Notes under the pieces: generated by a model
Told to the model about the DNA's origin: nothing
Databases searched by the model: none
Seen by the model: the letters and a program-made list of their open reading frames with translations, nothing else
Program-made: the position numbers and the translations under genes
Assembly: GCA_903922605.1 (NCBI GenBank)
Contig: CAIXUG010000026.1
Coordinates: forward strand, 124,001 to 188,000
DNA: 64,000 nucleotides
Direction: 5' to 3'
Source: an uncultured Verrucomicrobiota bacterium
GTDB taxonomy: Bacteria > Verrucomicrobiota > Verrucomicrobiia > Limisphaerales > UBA9464
Shown here: piece after piece, positions 17,647 to 26,858 of the stretch
How the letters are laid out: the number at the start of each line of letters is the position of its first letter
Numbering within the stretch: position 1 is the first letter of the stretch

Positions 17647-20600
17647 ATGAGAATCACCTCTGCCACTTCGGCCGTCCGGTTCCTCGGCTGCATCGCCTCG
17701 CTGGTGCTGTTGCTCGGGGCCCATGCCGAGTCGCCCCTGCTCGCGTATCTTGCCGCCAACGGGCCGCAGATTTCCGTCCCGACGGAGTTGGCGAAGCCCG
17801 CCCCGACGAAGGCGCGCAACCGCGTGGACCAGACCAAGGAGGAGGCCTACGCCAAATCCCGCGGCTGCCTCGAATGCCATAAGACCACCGACGCGCATTC
17901 GATGCATACCTCACCCTTCGTGGTGCTCGGCTGCACCGACTGCCATGGTGGCAATCCCGCCCCCGGCCTGACGGAACGCAAGGCGCACGTCCCGCCCCGC
18001 AACCCGGTCTTCTGGGAATCCTCGGCGAATCCGAACGAATCTTCCGTGCTGCTCAACCATGAGTCGGCGGAGTTCATCCAGTTTGTAAACCCCGGTGACC
18101 TGCGGGTGGCCGACCAGACCTGCGGCCTCTGTCACGGCGACAGCGTCGCCCACGTCCGCAGCAGCATCATGCGCACCGGCCCCCAGCTCTGGGGCGCGGC
18201 GCTCTACAACAACGGCGCCTACTCGCAGAAGAACTACCGCTACGGTCAGGCCTACGGTCTCGATGGCGTGGGTCTCCGCCTGGAAAGCCCCGTGCCGGTC
18301 ACAACCGAGATGACGCGGCTTTGGGGCATCCTGCCCTACATCGACCCGTTGCCGCGCTTCGTGAACGGCCAGCCGAGCAACATCCTCCGCATCTTTGAAA
18401 AGGGCGGTGAAGAGCAGCTCCTGCTCGGGGACCCGAACATTCTCGAACCGCCCGGCAAGCCCGCCCGCCGCCTGAGTGAACGCGGTCTCGGCACCCTGCT
18501 CCGCACCGACCCGGTGTTCCTCAACCTCCAGAAGACGCGTCTGCACGATCCTCTCCTCGACTTCATGGGCAGCAACGATCATCCGGGCGACTACCGCTCC
18601 AGCGGCTGCTCGGCCTGCCATGTCGTCTATGCGAACGACCGCTCGCCCACGCACTCCGACTATTACGCCAAGTACGGCCACCAGGGTCTCTCCTTCAGTG
18701 CCGATCCGACGATCCCGAAGAACGAGCGCGGACACCCGATCAAGCACGTCTTCACCCGCTCGATCCCGACCGCGCAGTGCATGAACTGCCACATGCACCA
18801 GGGAAACCTCTTCGTGAACCCGTTCCTGGGCTATACTTGGTGGGATCAGGAAACCGACGGCGAGTTCATGTATCCCGCGAAGCAGAAGAATCCGACCGAG
18901 GAGGAGATCTTCGCCTCCAACCGCCAGAATCCCGAGGGCGCCGCCGTGCGCGGCCTCTGGAGCGATTCCGACTTCCTGGACAAGGTCGCCGAGCTGAATC
19001 CTCAGCTGAAGCACACCCAGTTTGCGGATTACCACGGCCACGGGTGGATCTTCCGGGCGATCTTCAAGCGCGACAAAAAGGGGGAGCTGCTGGACCTCCA
19101 AGACAACGTCATCCCGCACGACGACGACCACAAGTGGGAGAAGGCGGTCCACCTCAAGGATGTCCATCTCGCCCGGGGCATGCACTGCGTGGACTGCCAT
19201 TTTCTGCATGATATGCACGGCAACGGCCTGCTCTACGGCGAGACGCGCGCGGTCACTTCCATTGAGTGTGTGGACTGCCACGGCACGGTGAACTCCCGCC
19301 CCACGCTGATGACCAGCGGCAGCGGCGGCCCCTTCAACCCGCAGACGCAGAAGCAGGAGAGCATCGACCTGCTCAAGACCGGCAACACCCCATGGGGCGC
19401 ACGCTTCCGCTGGGAGGGCAAGAAGCTCATCCAGCGCAGCGCGCTCGCGCCCGACCGCGAATGGGAGGTGCCGCAGGTCGTGGACACCATCGACCCGAAG
19501 TCGCCGCGCTACAACGCCAAGAGCGCCTACGCCAAGACCCTCCGCCGCGATGGCAAGAACTGGGGCGACGTCCCCGGCGGCGTGAAGGACATGGACCTCG
19601 CGAACCGGAGCCCGCTGAAAGAGGACCGCGACACGGACTGCGCCCGCAATCTGGCCCATGACAACTCCAACGTGAGCTGTCAGATCTGCCACACCTCGTG
19701 GGCCACGAGCTGCTTTGGCTGCCACCTGCCCATGCGTGCCAATCAGCGCGTCGCCGCCAACAAGGACGAGGGCACGATGACTCGCAACTACACGACCTAT
19801 AACCCGCAGGTCGTGCGCGACGATGTCTTCCAGCTCGGCGTCGATGCCACCGTTCAGGGCCATCGCCTCGCCGTGTTGCGCTCCTCCAGCGCCGTGATCG
19901 TCGGCTCGCAGAACGCCAACCGCGAATGGGTCTATTCCCAGCAGCAGACGGTCAGCGCGGAAGGTTATGCCGGACAGGCCTTCAATCCGCACTTCCCGCA
20001 CACCACCGGCTCGGTGGGCACGACCAAGAACTGCACCGAGTGCCATCTCGCGCAGGACAACAGCAACAATGCCTGGCTGACGCAGCTGCTCGGCTTTGGC
20101 ACGGGCACCGTGAATTTCTTCGGCCGCTACGCCTACGTGGGCGCCGGCCCCGGCGGCCTCTACGGCGTCGTCTGGACCGAGCGGGAGGAACCGCAGGCCG
20201 CCTACGGTAGCCACCTGCACCACCTCGCCTACCCCGACAACTTCCGCGAGCACACGGAGAAGAACGGCGGCATCCTCAAAGAGTCGTACCATCACGAGGC
20301 GGCCGACATCCTCGATCTCACGCAGCGCGGTGAATACCTCTACACCGCCAACGGGCCCGACGGCTTCCAGGTCTTCGACATCGCGAACATCGACAACAAG
20401 GGTTTCAGCGAACGCATCACCACCGCGCCGGTCAGCCCGCTGGGGCAGCGCCTTTGGGTGCGGACGAAGTTCGCCACCAGCGTCACCTTGCCTACGACCC
20501 TCGGTGTGGACCCGCTACGCAAACCCTATCCGAAGAGTGAGAAGAATCCCGAGTTCGGCGACGTCTATACCGACAACGAGGAGCAGCCCATCGGCCTGAA

Positions 20601-21624
20601 CTACGCCTTCGTTTATGTCACCGACCTTGAGGAAGGGCTCGTCATGCCGGTCGTCGGCACGCTGGTGGATGGCAATCCGGACAACAACTTCTTCGACGGC
20701 AAGAACCCGGTGATCCGCTTCAACCCCGATGGCAAGCTGACGGGCGCGATGCACAGTTATATGGCCGGCAATCACCTGTTCGTGGTCGGCAAGAACGGCC
20801 TGTTCACCGTACGCCTGCTCAAGGAGGGCAAGCCGGCACCGGAGATTGTGGGCGAGCTCGCCGCCGGCCTGAAAAACCCGCACGCCATCGCCGTGCAGTT
20901 CCGCTACGCCTTCATCAGCGACGAAGAGGGCGTCAAGGTCGTGGACATCTCCACGCCCACGCAGCCGAAGCTCGTGGCGACAGTGCCGCTCGCCCACGCC
21001 GGCCGCCTCTACGCGGCCCGCACCTATCTTTACGTGCCGGATGGTTCCGAAGGTCTCGCGATCGTGGACATCCAGAACCCGGAAAAACCCGCGCTCGTAG
21101 AGCACTTCAACGCTGACGGCGCGATCAACGATGCGCGGGCCGTGCAGATCGGCAGCATCAGCGCCTCGATGTACGCGCTCATCGCAGACGGCAAAAACGG
21201 CCTCCGGGTGGTGCAAATGATTTCGCCGGAAAACGTGCCCGGCCATTACGGCTTCAGCCCGCGCCCGAATCCGAAGCTCATCGCGACCTTCCCCACCGGG
21301 AAACCCGCCGTGGCCGTCAGCCGCGGGTTGGATCGCGACCGCGTGGTGGACGAGAGCGGCGGCCAGACGGTTGTCTTCGGCCGGCGCGGCAGCCGCCCGT
21401 TCAACGAGGAGGAGTTCGGCCTCCTGCTCCGCCATCTCGATCCTGCCAGCGGCAAGCACACCGGCGCGACCTACGCCGTGGAAGACCTCACCAACAAGGA
21501 ACCGACGGCCAAGACCAAGTCGGGCGTCGAACTCAAACCGACGCTCGAATTCAAGGGCGAGCCCGAAACCAAGGTGGCGCAGCGGGTTCCCCTGGAACGC
21601 CTCGTCCGGAGGGGACGCGAATGA
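17647..21624 (+). CDS. Decaheme c-type cytochrome with C-terminal LVIVD beta-propeller
   Basis: A 1325-residue protein with a signal peptide (residues 1-27). Ten CxxCH haem c sites begin at residues 74, 96, 159, 321, 378, 514, 541, 678, 689 and 796, so maturation by the Ccm or Ccs system is expected outside the cytoplasm. From about residue 885 the protein changes to LVIVD-type propeller blades (YLYTANGPDGFQVFDIANI, YAFISDEEGVKVVDIS, YLYVPDGSEGLAIVDI, YALIADGKNGLRVVQ). No CxxCK site, molybdopterin or PQQ motif is seen. It is not a short MtrA-type periplasmic decaheme protein. It is in an operon with a porin-like barrel upstream and overlaps an NHL-repeat gene downstream by ATGA. Electron transfer at the outer membrane or in the periplasm is the likely role; donor and acceptor are unknown. 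Confidence 0.9.
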   Translation: MRITSATSAVRFLGCIASLVLLLGAHAESPLLAYLAANGPQISVPTELAKPAPTKARNRVDQTKEEAYAKSRGCLECHKTTDAHSMHTSPFVVLGCTDCHGGNPAPGLTERKAHVPPRNPVFWESSANPNESSVLLNHESAEFIQFVNPGDLRVADQTCGLCHGDSVAHVRSSIMRTGPQLWGAALYNNGAYSQKNYRYGQAYGLDGVGLRLESPVPVTTEMTRLWGILPYIDPLPRFVNGQPSNILRIFEKGGEEQLLLGDPNILEPPGKPARRLSERGLGTLLRTDPVFLNLQKTRLHDPLLDFMGSNDHPGDYRSSGCSACHVVYANDRSPTHSDYYAKYGHQGLSFSADPTIPKNERGHPIKHVFTRSIPTAQCMNCHMHQGNLFVNPFLGYTWWDQETDGEFMYPAKQKNPTEEEIFASNRQNPEGAAVRGLWSDSDFLDKVAELNPQLKHTQFADYHGHGWIFRAIFKRDKKGELLDLQDNVIPHDDDHKWEKAVHLKDVHLARGMHCVDCHFLHDMHGNGLLYGETRAVTSIECVDCHGTVNSRPTLMTSGSGGPFNPQTQKQESIDLLKTGNTPWGARFRWEGKKLIQRSALAPDREWEVPQVVDTIDPKSPRYNAKSAYAKTLRRDGKNWGDVPGGVKDMDLANRSPLKEDRDTDCARNLAHDNSNVSCQICHTSWATSCFGCHLPMRANQRVAANKDEGTMTRNYTTYNPQVVRDDVFQLGVDATVQGHRLAVLRSSSAVIVGSQNANREWVYSQQQTVSAEGYAGQAFNPHFPHTTGSVGTTKNCTECHLAQDNSNNAWLTQLLGFGTGTVNFFGRYAYVGAGPGGLYGVVWTEREEPQAAYGSHLHHLAYPDNFREHTEKNGGILKESYHHEAADILDLTQRGEYLYTANGPDGFQVFDIANIDNKGFSERITTAPVSPLGQRLWVRTKFATSVTLPTTLGVDPLRKPYPKSEKNPEFGDVYTDNEEQPIGLNYAFVYVTDLEEGLVMPVVGTLVDGNPDNNFFDGKNPVIRFNPDGKLTGAMHSYMAGNHLFVVGKNGLFTVRLLKEGKPAPEIVGELAAGLKNPHAIAVQFRYAFISDEEGVKVVDISTPTQPKLVATVPLAHAGRLYAARTYLYVPDGSEGLAIVDIQNPEKPALVEHFNADGAINDARAVQIGSISASMYALIADGKNGLRVVQMISPENVPGHYGFSPRPNPKLIATFPTGKPAVAVSRGLDRDRVVDESGGQTVVFGRRGSRPFNEEEFGLLLRHLDPASGKHTGATYAVEDLTNKEPTAKTKSGVELKPTLEFKGEPETKVAQRVPLERLVRRGRE

Positions 21625-22889
21625 TCCTTCGACCGCTCATCGCCTTGCTCGCATTGGCGGGGATCATTTCCCCCGCCCTTGCCTCCGACTCCGTCCGTAC
21701 CCTCGCGGGCGCGCCGCTGACGAGCGCGTTCGCGGATGGTCCGGCAGCGAGCGCCCGTTTTGCGGATCCGGTCGGGCTGGCGCTGGATGCCCAGGGCAAC
21801 GTCTTCATCGCCGATTCGGCCAACCACTGCCTGCGGCAACTGACGCCCGCCGGTAATGTCACCACCATCGCCGGACGCCCGGGTGACTACGGCTCGGATG
21901 ATGGTGACACCGGCTTCGCCCGCTTTGACACGCCCTCGGCGTTGGCCGTGGCGCAGGATGGCACTCTCTTCGTCAGCGACACGGGCAATAACACGATCCG
22001 TCGTCGCGCGCCCAGTGGCACGGTCAGCACGTTCGCCGGTTTTGCAGGCTCACCGGGCTCAACCAATGGCGTCGGGTCCGTTGCCCGCTTCAATGCCCCG
22101 CTCGGCCTGGCGTTGGCGGCGAATGGCGACCTGTTCGTGGCCGATTCTGGCAACCATGCCATCCGGCGCATCACCACGGACGGAAACGTCACGACGTTTG
22201 CCGGCGGTCTCGAACAGTGGGGCGCTGCCGATGGCATGGGGGATCAGGCCCGCTTCAATGGACCCGTGGGGTTGGTCTTCGACAAGGCTGGAAACCTCAT
22301 CGTCGCCGACTCCTTCAACCACGCCATCCGCAAGATCACGTCCGACGGCACTGTGACCACCCTCGCAGGCAAGCTGGGCGAGGATGGCTTCGCGGACGGC
22401 CCCGCCGGAGATGCCCGTTTCGGGGCACCGGCCGAACTGGCCTTCGATCCCAACGGCAACCTCTTCCTCACCGACGGCTGGTACGATACGCTGCGCAAGA
22501 TCACGCCGGACGGCACGGTCTCGACCGTCGCCGGGCTGGTGGGCACCGAGGGCAGCACCGACGGCAGCTACGGCGGCGCCCGCTTCTTCAATCCCTACGG
22601 CCTCGTCGCGACGCCCACCGGCTCGCTGATCGTGAGCGACACCTACAACGAGCTGATCCGCGAGGTGATTGCACCCTTCACCTTGTCGGCCAAACGGATG
22701 GCCAATTCGCCGACCATAATCCGCTGGGAAAGCATCGCCGGCCGCACCTACCGGGTGCTCGTGCGCGATTTGTTGTCCGCACCGTGGCAGCCACTGGGTG
22801 CAGATCTGACGGCCACCGGAGCTGCCGCCGAGGCGACCGATCCAGCGACAGCCAACGCTCGCTTTTATCAGGTGGAGCGACGGGACTAG
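21621..22889 (+). CDS. Exported NHL-repeat beta-propeller protein
   Basis: A 422-residue protein with a signal peptide (MILRPLIALLALAGIISPALA). Residues about 30-345 hold six NHL-type blades with the recurring pattern PxGLAxDAxGNxFIADSxNHxIRxIT followed by VTTxAG (for example LALAANGDLFVADSGNHAIR and LVFDKAGNLIVADSFNHAIR). The last 70 residues (ITRWESIAG-like, then RTYRVLVRDLLSAPWQPLGA) form the short beta module that often ends Verrucomicrobia exported proteins. Its ATG overlaps the stop of the decaheme gene as ATGA, so translation is coupled. The NHL and LVIVD propellers may give adjacent interaction surfaces in one complex (inference). Confidence 0.85.
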   Translation: MILRPLIALLALAGIISPALASDSVRTLAGAPLTSAFADGPAASARFADPVGLALDAQGNVFIADSANHCLRQLTPAGNVTTIAGRPGDYGSDDGDTGFARFDTPSALAVAQDGTLFVSDTGNNTIRRRAPSGTVSTFAGFAGSPGSTNGVGSVARFNAPLGLALAANGDLFVADSGNHAIRRITTDGNVTTFAGGLEQWGAADGMGDQARFNGPVGLVFDKAGNLIVADSFNHAIRKITSDGTVTTLAGKLGEDGFADGPAGDARFGAPAELAFDPNGNLFLTDGWYDTLRKITPDGTVSTVAGLVGTEGSTDGSYGGARFFNPYGLVATPTGSLIVSDTYNELIREVIAPFTLSAKRMANSPTIIRWESIAGRTYRVLVRDLLSAPWQPLGADLTATGAAAEATDPATANARFYQVERRD

Positions 22890-22913
22890 AATAATCAGAA
22901 AGAGGAATATTTT

Positions 22914-23282
22914 ATGACAGTCAGCGAACGCGCAGCACAAATCTGGTCAGTTTTAGCATTGGCGGCAAGGAATCGCCAGGTGCTTACATATAACATAGTA
23001 GCGAGCCTCACAGGATTGCCACGCGCCGGCATTGGCCAATGCCTTGAACCTATCCAGTCGTATTGTCTCGTTAACGGACTCAAACCACTCACAATTCTCG
23101 TTGTCAGTGAGAAATCTGGGCTGCCGGGTTCGGGATTTGTTGCGGCTGAAGAGGTTCCTCGGGCACAGCAAGAGGTATTCAACTTCGATTGGTTAGCGCA
23201 CGGTGGTCCATCAGCCGCGAAGTTCGAAGATGCGGTGAAGGAGCGCCCATCCAATGGGGTCAGCCAGATACCGTTAGAATGA
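22914..23282 (+). CDS. Conserved hypothetical protein, 122 residues
   Basis: A small soluble protein beginning MTVSERAAQIWSVLALAARN, with a segment RQVLTYNIVASLTGLPRAGIGQCLEPIQSYC that reads like a winged-helix pattern (two helices with a TG-x-PRxGxG turn) and LTILVVSEKSGLPGSGF after it. I have a general impression of similar small proteins in many bacteria but no function to offer. AAAGAGG lies about 11 bases upstream of the ATG and fixes the start. The gene and its surroundings are more AT-rich than the neighbouring cytochrome operon, suggesting an accessory origin. Confidence 0.65.
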   Translation: MTVSERAAQIWSVLALAARNRQVLTYNIVASLTGLPRAGIGQCLEPIQSYCLVNGLKPLTILVVSEKSGLPGSGFVAAEEVPRAQQEVFNFDWLAHGGPSAAKFEDAVKERPSNGVSQIPLE

Positions 23283-23380
23283 CCGTGTAGCCTCACGCTG
23301 CAACAGAACCAACACGACCAGCAACATTCTCAATTAATCCAACAGAGCTCCCTGCAATACAATCCCATCAAAACCATACC

Positions 23381-23409
23381 ATTCTGCGTTGCCCTGCTTT
23401 CCGCAGAAT
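23381..23409. other. 8-bp inverted repeat before the VOC gene
   Basis: ATTCTGCG and CGCAGAAT are separated by 13 bases in the AT-rich 148-base gap between the 122-residue gene and the VOC gene. A weak terminator for the former or an operator for the latter is possible. The T-run after it is short (AATTTAAG). Confidence 0.3.
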
Positions 23410-23430
23410 TTAAGAATTAACACAAATACC

Positions 23431-23859
23431 ATGAGCACAGCACAAATTCAGCCTTATCTCTTCTTCGGCGGTCGCTGCCAGGAAGCCCTCGATTTCTACG
23501 CCGCCGCCGTCGGTGCGAAAGTGGACTTCCTGATGCGCTATCAGGACAGCCCCGAAGCGATGCCACCCGGCATGCTTCCGGAGGGCTGGGGCGGCAAGGT
23601 CATGCACGCCACCTTCCGCATCGGTGGCAGCACCCTCATGGCCTCCGATGGTTGCGGGGAGAGCAAGAGCTTCGAAGGGTTCTCGCTCTCCATCGCCGTA
23701 GCCACGGCCGCCGAGGCTGAAAAGGCGTTTGCCGCGCTGGCGGACGGCGGCCTGGTGAAAATGCCGCTGACCAAAACCTTCTGGTCGCCCTGCTTCGGCA
23801 TGCTCACCGACCGTTTCGGCATCGGCTGGATGGTGAGCGTACCGGGCGCAATGGCCTGA
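23431..23859 (+). CDS. VOC-family (PhnB-like) protein
   Basis: A 142-residue vicinal-oxygen-chelate fold protein, PhnB/3-demethylubiquinone-like. It begins MSTAQIQPYLFFGGRCQEALDFY (typical IxPYLxFxGxCxEALxFY), continues GKVMHATFRIGGSTLMASDG and FSLSIAVATAAEAEKAFAAL, and ends FGMLTDRFGIGWMVSVP. In this family such proteins occur as dimers; a substrate cannot be assigned, and catalytic metal ligands are often lost. The ATG at 23431 matches the family start; an in-frame ATG at 23389 adds 14 non-conserved residues. Confidence 0.88.
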   Translation: MSTAQIQPYLFFGGRCQEALDFYAAAVGAKVDFLMRYQDSPEAMPPGMLPEGWGGKVMHATFRIGGSTLMASDGCGESKSFEGFSLSIAVATAAEAEKAFAALADGGLVKMPLTKTFWSPCFGMLTDRFGIGWMVSVPGAMA

Positions 23860-23946
23860 CCTGGAAATCTTCATCGCGCCGGTTGGCCCGGATAGCGGAA
23901 AGCAGAGATGCTTGATCGGGGCGGCGATCAACCTACGCCAAACATC

Positions 23947-24447
23947 ATGAAGCGTCTCAGAAAATGGCTGCCGGCCGCCGGCTGCCTATTGTTGCTGGCA
24001 CTTCTTGGCCTCGCAGTTTGGCTCACTCCTTCACCGTCACAAGGAGCGGCGTCAGTCGTTGTCCTCGGCGTCACGAATGATGCGGCGGGACATCGGGCGG
24101 CGCTGCTTTGTTTTACCAACGCAAGTCCGGTTGCGGTGATGGGAATTACCGATTCGGTGGATTACATGACCGCCAAAGGATGGCTTTCGCATAAGCCGGC
24201 GTCCGGCTGGTCGTTTGCCGGCGCCCAATTTGTCGAACTCAAGCCATATGAGGCTCAAGTTAAAGTGATGCGCTTTCCCACCAACACAAGCTGGAAGCTG
24301 CGCGTTCACTATTATGAACAGGCCCGCGGAATGGTAGGGATGCTGTCGCGCACAGCAGATTTTCTGTTCGGCCTCTTCGAACGGAATAAAAACACCTCTT
24401 ATACAGGCGCAAGCTATCTGGCCGAGACCTCGGAAATTCCCAATTGA
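23947..24447 (+). CDS. Small membrane-anchored hypothetical protein
   Basis: A 166-residue protein with one N-terminal hydrophobic helix (LPAAGCLLLLALLGLAVWL). It is followed by a probably extracytoplasmic beta-rich region (VVLGVTNDAAGHRAALLCFTNASPVAV), which is the pattern of small Verrucomicrobia proteins that start with a 'x-LGxTNx-G-x-xAxFxxTN' motif; no function is known. The ATG at 23947 places the helix at residues 8-28; ATG 23908 would add 13 residues. It stands alone between the VOC gene and a convergent metallohydrolase gene. Confidence 0.62.
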   Translation: MKRLRKWLPAAGCLLLLALLGLAVWLTPSPSQGAASVVVLGVTNDAAGHRAALLCFTNASPVAVMGITDSVDYMTAKGWLSHKPASGWSFAGAQFVELKPYEAQVKVMRFPTNTSWKLRVHYYEQARGMVGMLSRTADFLFGLFERNKNTSYTGASYLAETSEIPN

Positions 24448-24495
24448 TGCACGTTCAGAAATGCTCCCGCTTTAACTTCCATTAAGTCCTGACGG

Positions 24496-26754
24496 TCACT
24501 CCACCTCGCACTCCGCCAGCCGCTGGCGATACACCTGCCGGGCGTGCTCGTAGGCTTCCTTGGCCTGCGTCAGCTCTTCGCCTTGCATGAAGCGCTCCTT
24601 CTGGGACCAGCATTGGTCCACGCTCTTCAGGCACCATTCGAGGCTGCGGCGGGAGGCACGGATCGGCTTTCCGCCCACCTCGATGAAAATGGGGTTGGTG
24701 TGCGAGCTGGGCAGGATGCGGAAGGCGTACCAGCCCGAGCGCGTGACCTGCTGCGTGAAGTCCACATCGTGGAATGAGCCGTCGGCGACCAGCCGGGTCT
24801 GAGCGACGGGGACCCCATTCTGGATCAGTTCGACCGGCACGTCGCGGGTGCCCTCGATACGGGCACGCTCGATGTGCCAGTAGGGCTGCTCGGAAAACTT
24901 GCGCTTTGCGATCTTGCCGTCGGACTTCTCATCAAGCCGGGCCGCGACCCGCACATGGAATTTTACGGATTTCGCCGCCGCCAGCTTCAGTTCGCTGCCC
25001 TGCTCGCCCATCGCCACATCGTCCGCCCGGAAATCCAGCAGATGGCTGTGGCCGTCGCTGACGTAGTTGTGCCCGGCGCGGATGCCCTCGCACCAGTCCT
25101 CGTAGGTCCATTTGGCCGACAGCTTCACGTAGCTGCGACCCAGTCCAACCCGTTCGCTGTAGATGCAGGGAAAATCGGTCTCGCCGCTGACGCGTGTGCG
25201 GAAGCCGGCATTGAGGGTCTGGTACCAGATGTTCAGCTCCCACGGATACGGGGTGTCTACCATGGACATGAAGTCCACGGCGGGTCCGAGGCGGCCATCC
25301 GCACCAGGCAGTTCGTGGGTGACATCCACGATGTACTCGTTCGCGCCAATGCCATTGAAGGGTGGCACAGTGAAATTCGGCAGGTTGGTTGAATTCAGTT
25401 CCAGCCCCCAGCCGCTGTGCGCCGGACCCACGAGTGCGCCCTGCCGCTTGGCCCACCGGAGCGTGTTCAGCCCGAGCTTGGGCCAATGGGTATCGGATTC
25501 GCCGCCCGGATAGATTTCCTCCTTCAGCCGCAGCAGGCACAGGTGTCCGGAATCGTGCGAGCCAAAGCCGCTGACCTCGACGTCGTAGCGGAGAATCCAC
25601 GGCCAACGCGAGACCAGGTCATCCTTCCCGGTGAAGAACTGCTTCTGATAGTCGAAGCACGGTCCCCACGTGAGGTTCGCGCCGACCTTCAGGTCTTCAC
25701 CCAGGACATGCCGCATCATGTCCGCCGCATGGACGCCCTCGGTCGGCTTCGTGTAATGCGCGCAGCCGGCGGCGTGGATATGGTGATCGCCGGATATCCA
25801 GCCGAGTTTCGACGGGTCGATCCAGCGCACCACCTGGAAGGTCCAGTCGTTTGCCCCCGCGCTCACGGTCAGCTCGCGATGCTGGCGGATGGACTCGGGA
25901 CCGCGCTCAAACGTGACCCCATAACGCCCCTCCGGCAGTTTCAACACCTCAGCATCCGCACGGTAGATCTGCTGATGGAAGAAAAAGTCGGGAGCCAGCC
26001 GCTTGGCCGGCGCGGGGAAGACATGTCCCTGCGCATCGGTGATGGTGAGCGCGGCGGTGGTCGGGGCGCCATCCTCATCGAGCACGTGAAGCTTCACCTC
26101 GTGCGCCGGCGCGGCGGTGAACAGCACATCGGCCTCACCCCGAAAGCCCAGGTCCTGGGTTCCCGGCCCTACGTTGAACGCCACCTTCGCCTCACGCCGC
26201 CCCGCGTCGCGTGAGTAAAGCTGCATGACGCGGTATTCGACTTCCAACCCGCCCAGTGCCTTGTTCAGGGGCTGGCCATTGAACATCTCCAGTTGCAGCC
26301 ACCGGTCGGCGACCTGGTCGGCAGGTGAATTGAAGAGCCGATCCGCCTGCGGGCTCTGGGCCCGCAGCTCGGCGGTCGTGCCCGACTGGTTGTGAACCTT
26401 CACCAGAAAGGTTCTCCAGCCAGCCTCAACCAACTCAGGCTTCACGTCGCCAGCCGCGACTTTCACGCGCATCTCCGGGTTGATGTGGACGGCGAAGATC
26501 ACATGCGCATCCAGCACCGATTGAATCTTTGCACCGGCCAGTTCGGCATTGGTTTCGGCCATGGCGCTGTCGAGCGACTGCTTCTCCCCGGCGGACAAGG
26601 GCGCCCCGAGATAATCGAGCGCGTCCGCGACGCTACGCACTTGCAAGTTGAAGGGTTGGAGTTCCTTGACAGCGATGACGGGAACCTCGCCGGCGACGTG
26701 GCCAGCAAACCAGCCGGTTGCGACGAGAAGGAGGAAAACGCGGGTCGGTTTCAT
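24496..26754 (-). CDS. Exported CehA/McbA-family metallohydrolase (PHP-like)
   Basis: A 752-residue protein with a signal peptide (MKPTRVFLLLVATGWFAGHVAG). After an N-terminal beta-rich region to about residue 320, the segment LGWISGDHHIHAAGC carries the H-x-H metal site of the PHP/CehA-McbA family. ALVGPAHSGWG, MSMVDTPYPWELNIWY and GETDFPC supply further putative metal ligands. CehA and McbA hydrolyse carbamate and related substrates in some bacteria, but exported Verrucomicrobia homologues have no assigned substrate. The C-terminus is helical and charged. It is convergent with the preceding small gene and divergent from the RmlD-like gene. Confidence 0.78.
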   Translation of the reverse strand: MKPTRVFLLLVATGWFAGHVAGEVPVIAVKELQPFNLQVRSVADALDYLGAPLSAGEKQSLDSAMAETNAELAGAKIQSVLDAHVIFAVHINPEMRVKVAAGDVKPELVEAGWRTFLVKVHNQSGTTAELRAQSPQADRLFNSPADQVADRWLQLEMFNGQPLNKALGGLEVEYRVMQLYSRDAGRREAKVAFNVGPGTQDLGFRGEADVLFTAAPAHEVKLHVLDEDGAPTTAALTITDAQGHVFPAPAKRLAPDFFFHQQIYRADAEVLKLPEGRYGVTFERGPESIRQHRELTVSAGANDWTFQVVRWIDPSKLGWISGDHHIHAAGCAHYTKPTEGVHAADMMRHVLGEDLKVGANLTWGPCFDYQKQFFTGKDDLVSRWPWILRYDVEVSGFGSHDSGHLCLLRLKEEIYPGGESDTHWPKLGLNTLRWAKRQGALVGPAHSGWGLELNSTNLPNFTVPPFNGIGANEYIVDVTHELPGADGRLGPAVDFMSMVDTPYPWELNIWYQTLNAGFRTRVSGETDFPCIYSERVGLGRSYVKLSAKWTYEDWCEGIRAGHNYVSDGHSHLLDFRADDVAMGEQGSELKLAAAKSVKFHVRVAARLDEKSDGKIAKRKFSEQPYWHIERARIEGTRDVPVELIQNGVPVAQTRLVADGSFHDVDFTQQVTRSGWYAFRILPSSHTNPIFIEVGGKPIRASRRSLEWCLKSVDQCWSQKERFMQGEELTQAKEAYEHARQVYRQRLAECEVE

Positions 26755-26858
26755 GACTGGGAATTGCGGGCATCATGCCGACTTCGTAGCCGCTGGGAAA
26801 TGGTTTCGAAGGGCACACCCGGCTTTTCTCAGCGAACCCCGACCGCTACCATCGGCGC

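Noticed and set aside
17911-20295. Antisense open frame of about 794 codons opposite the decaheme cytochrome
   Set aside because: It mirrors the cytochrome codons, with no start context or domain, while the plus strand has ten CxxCH sites.
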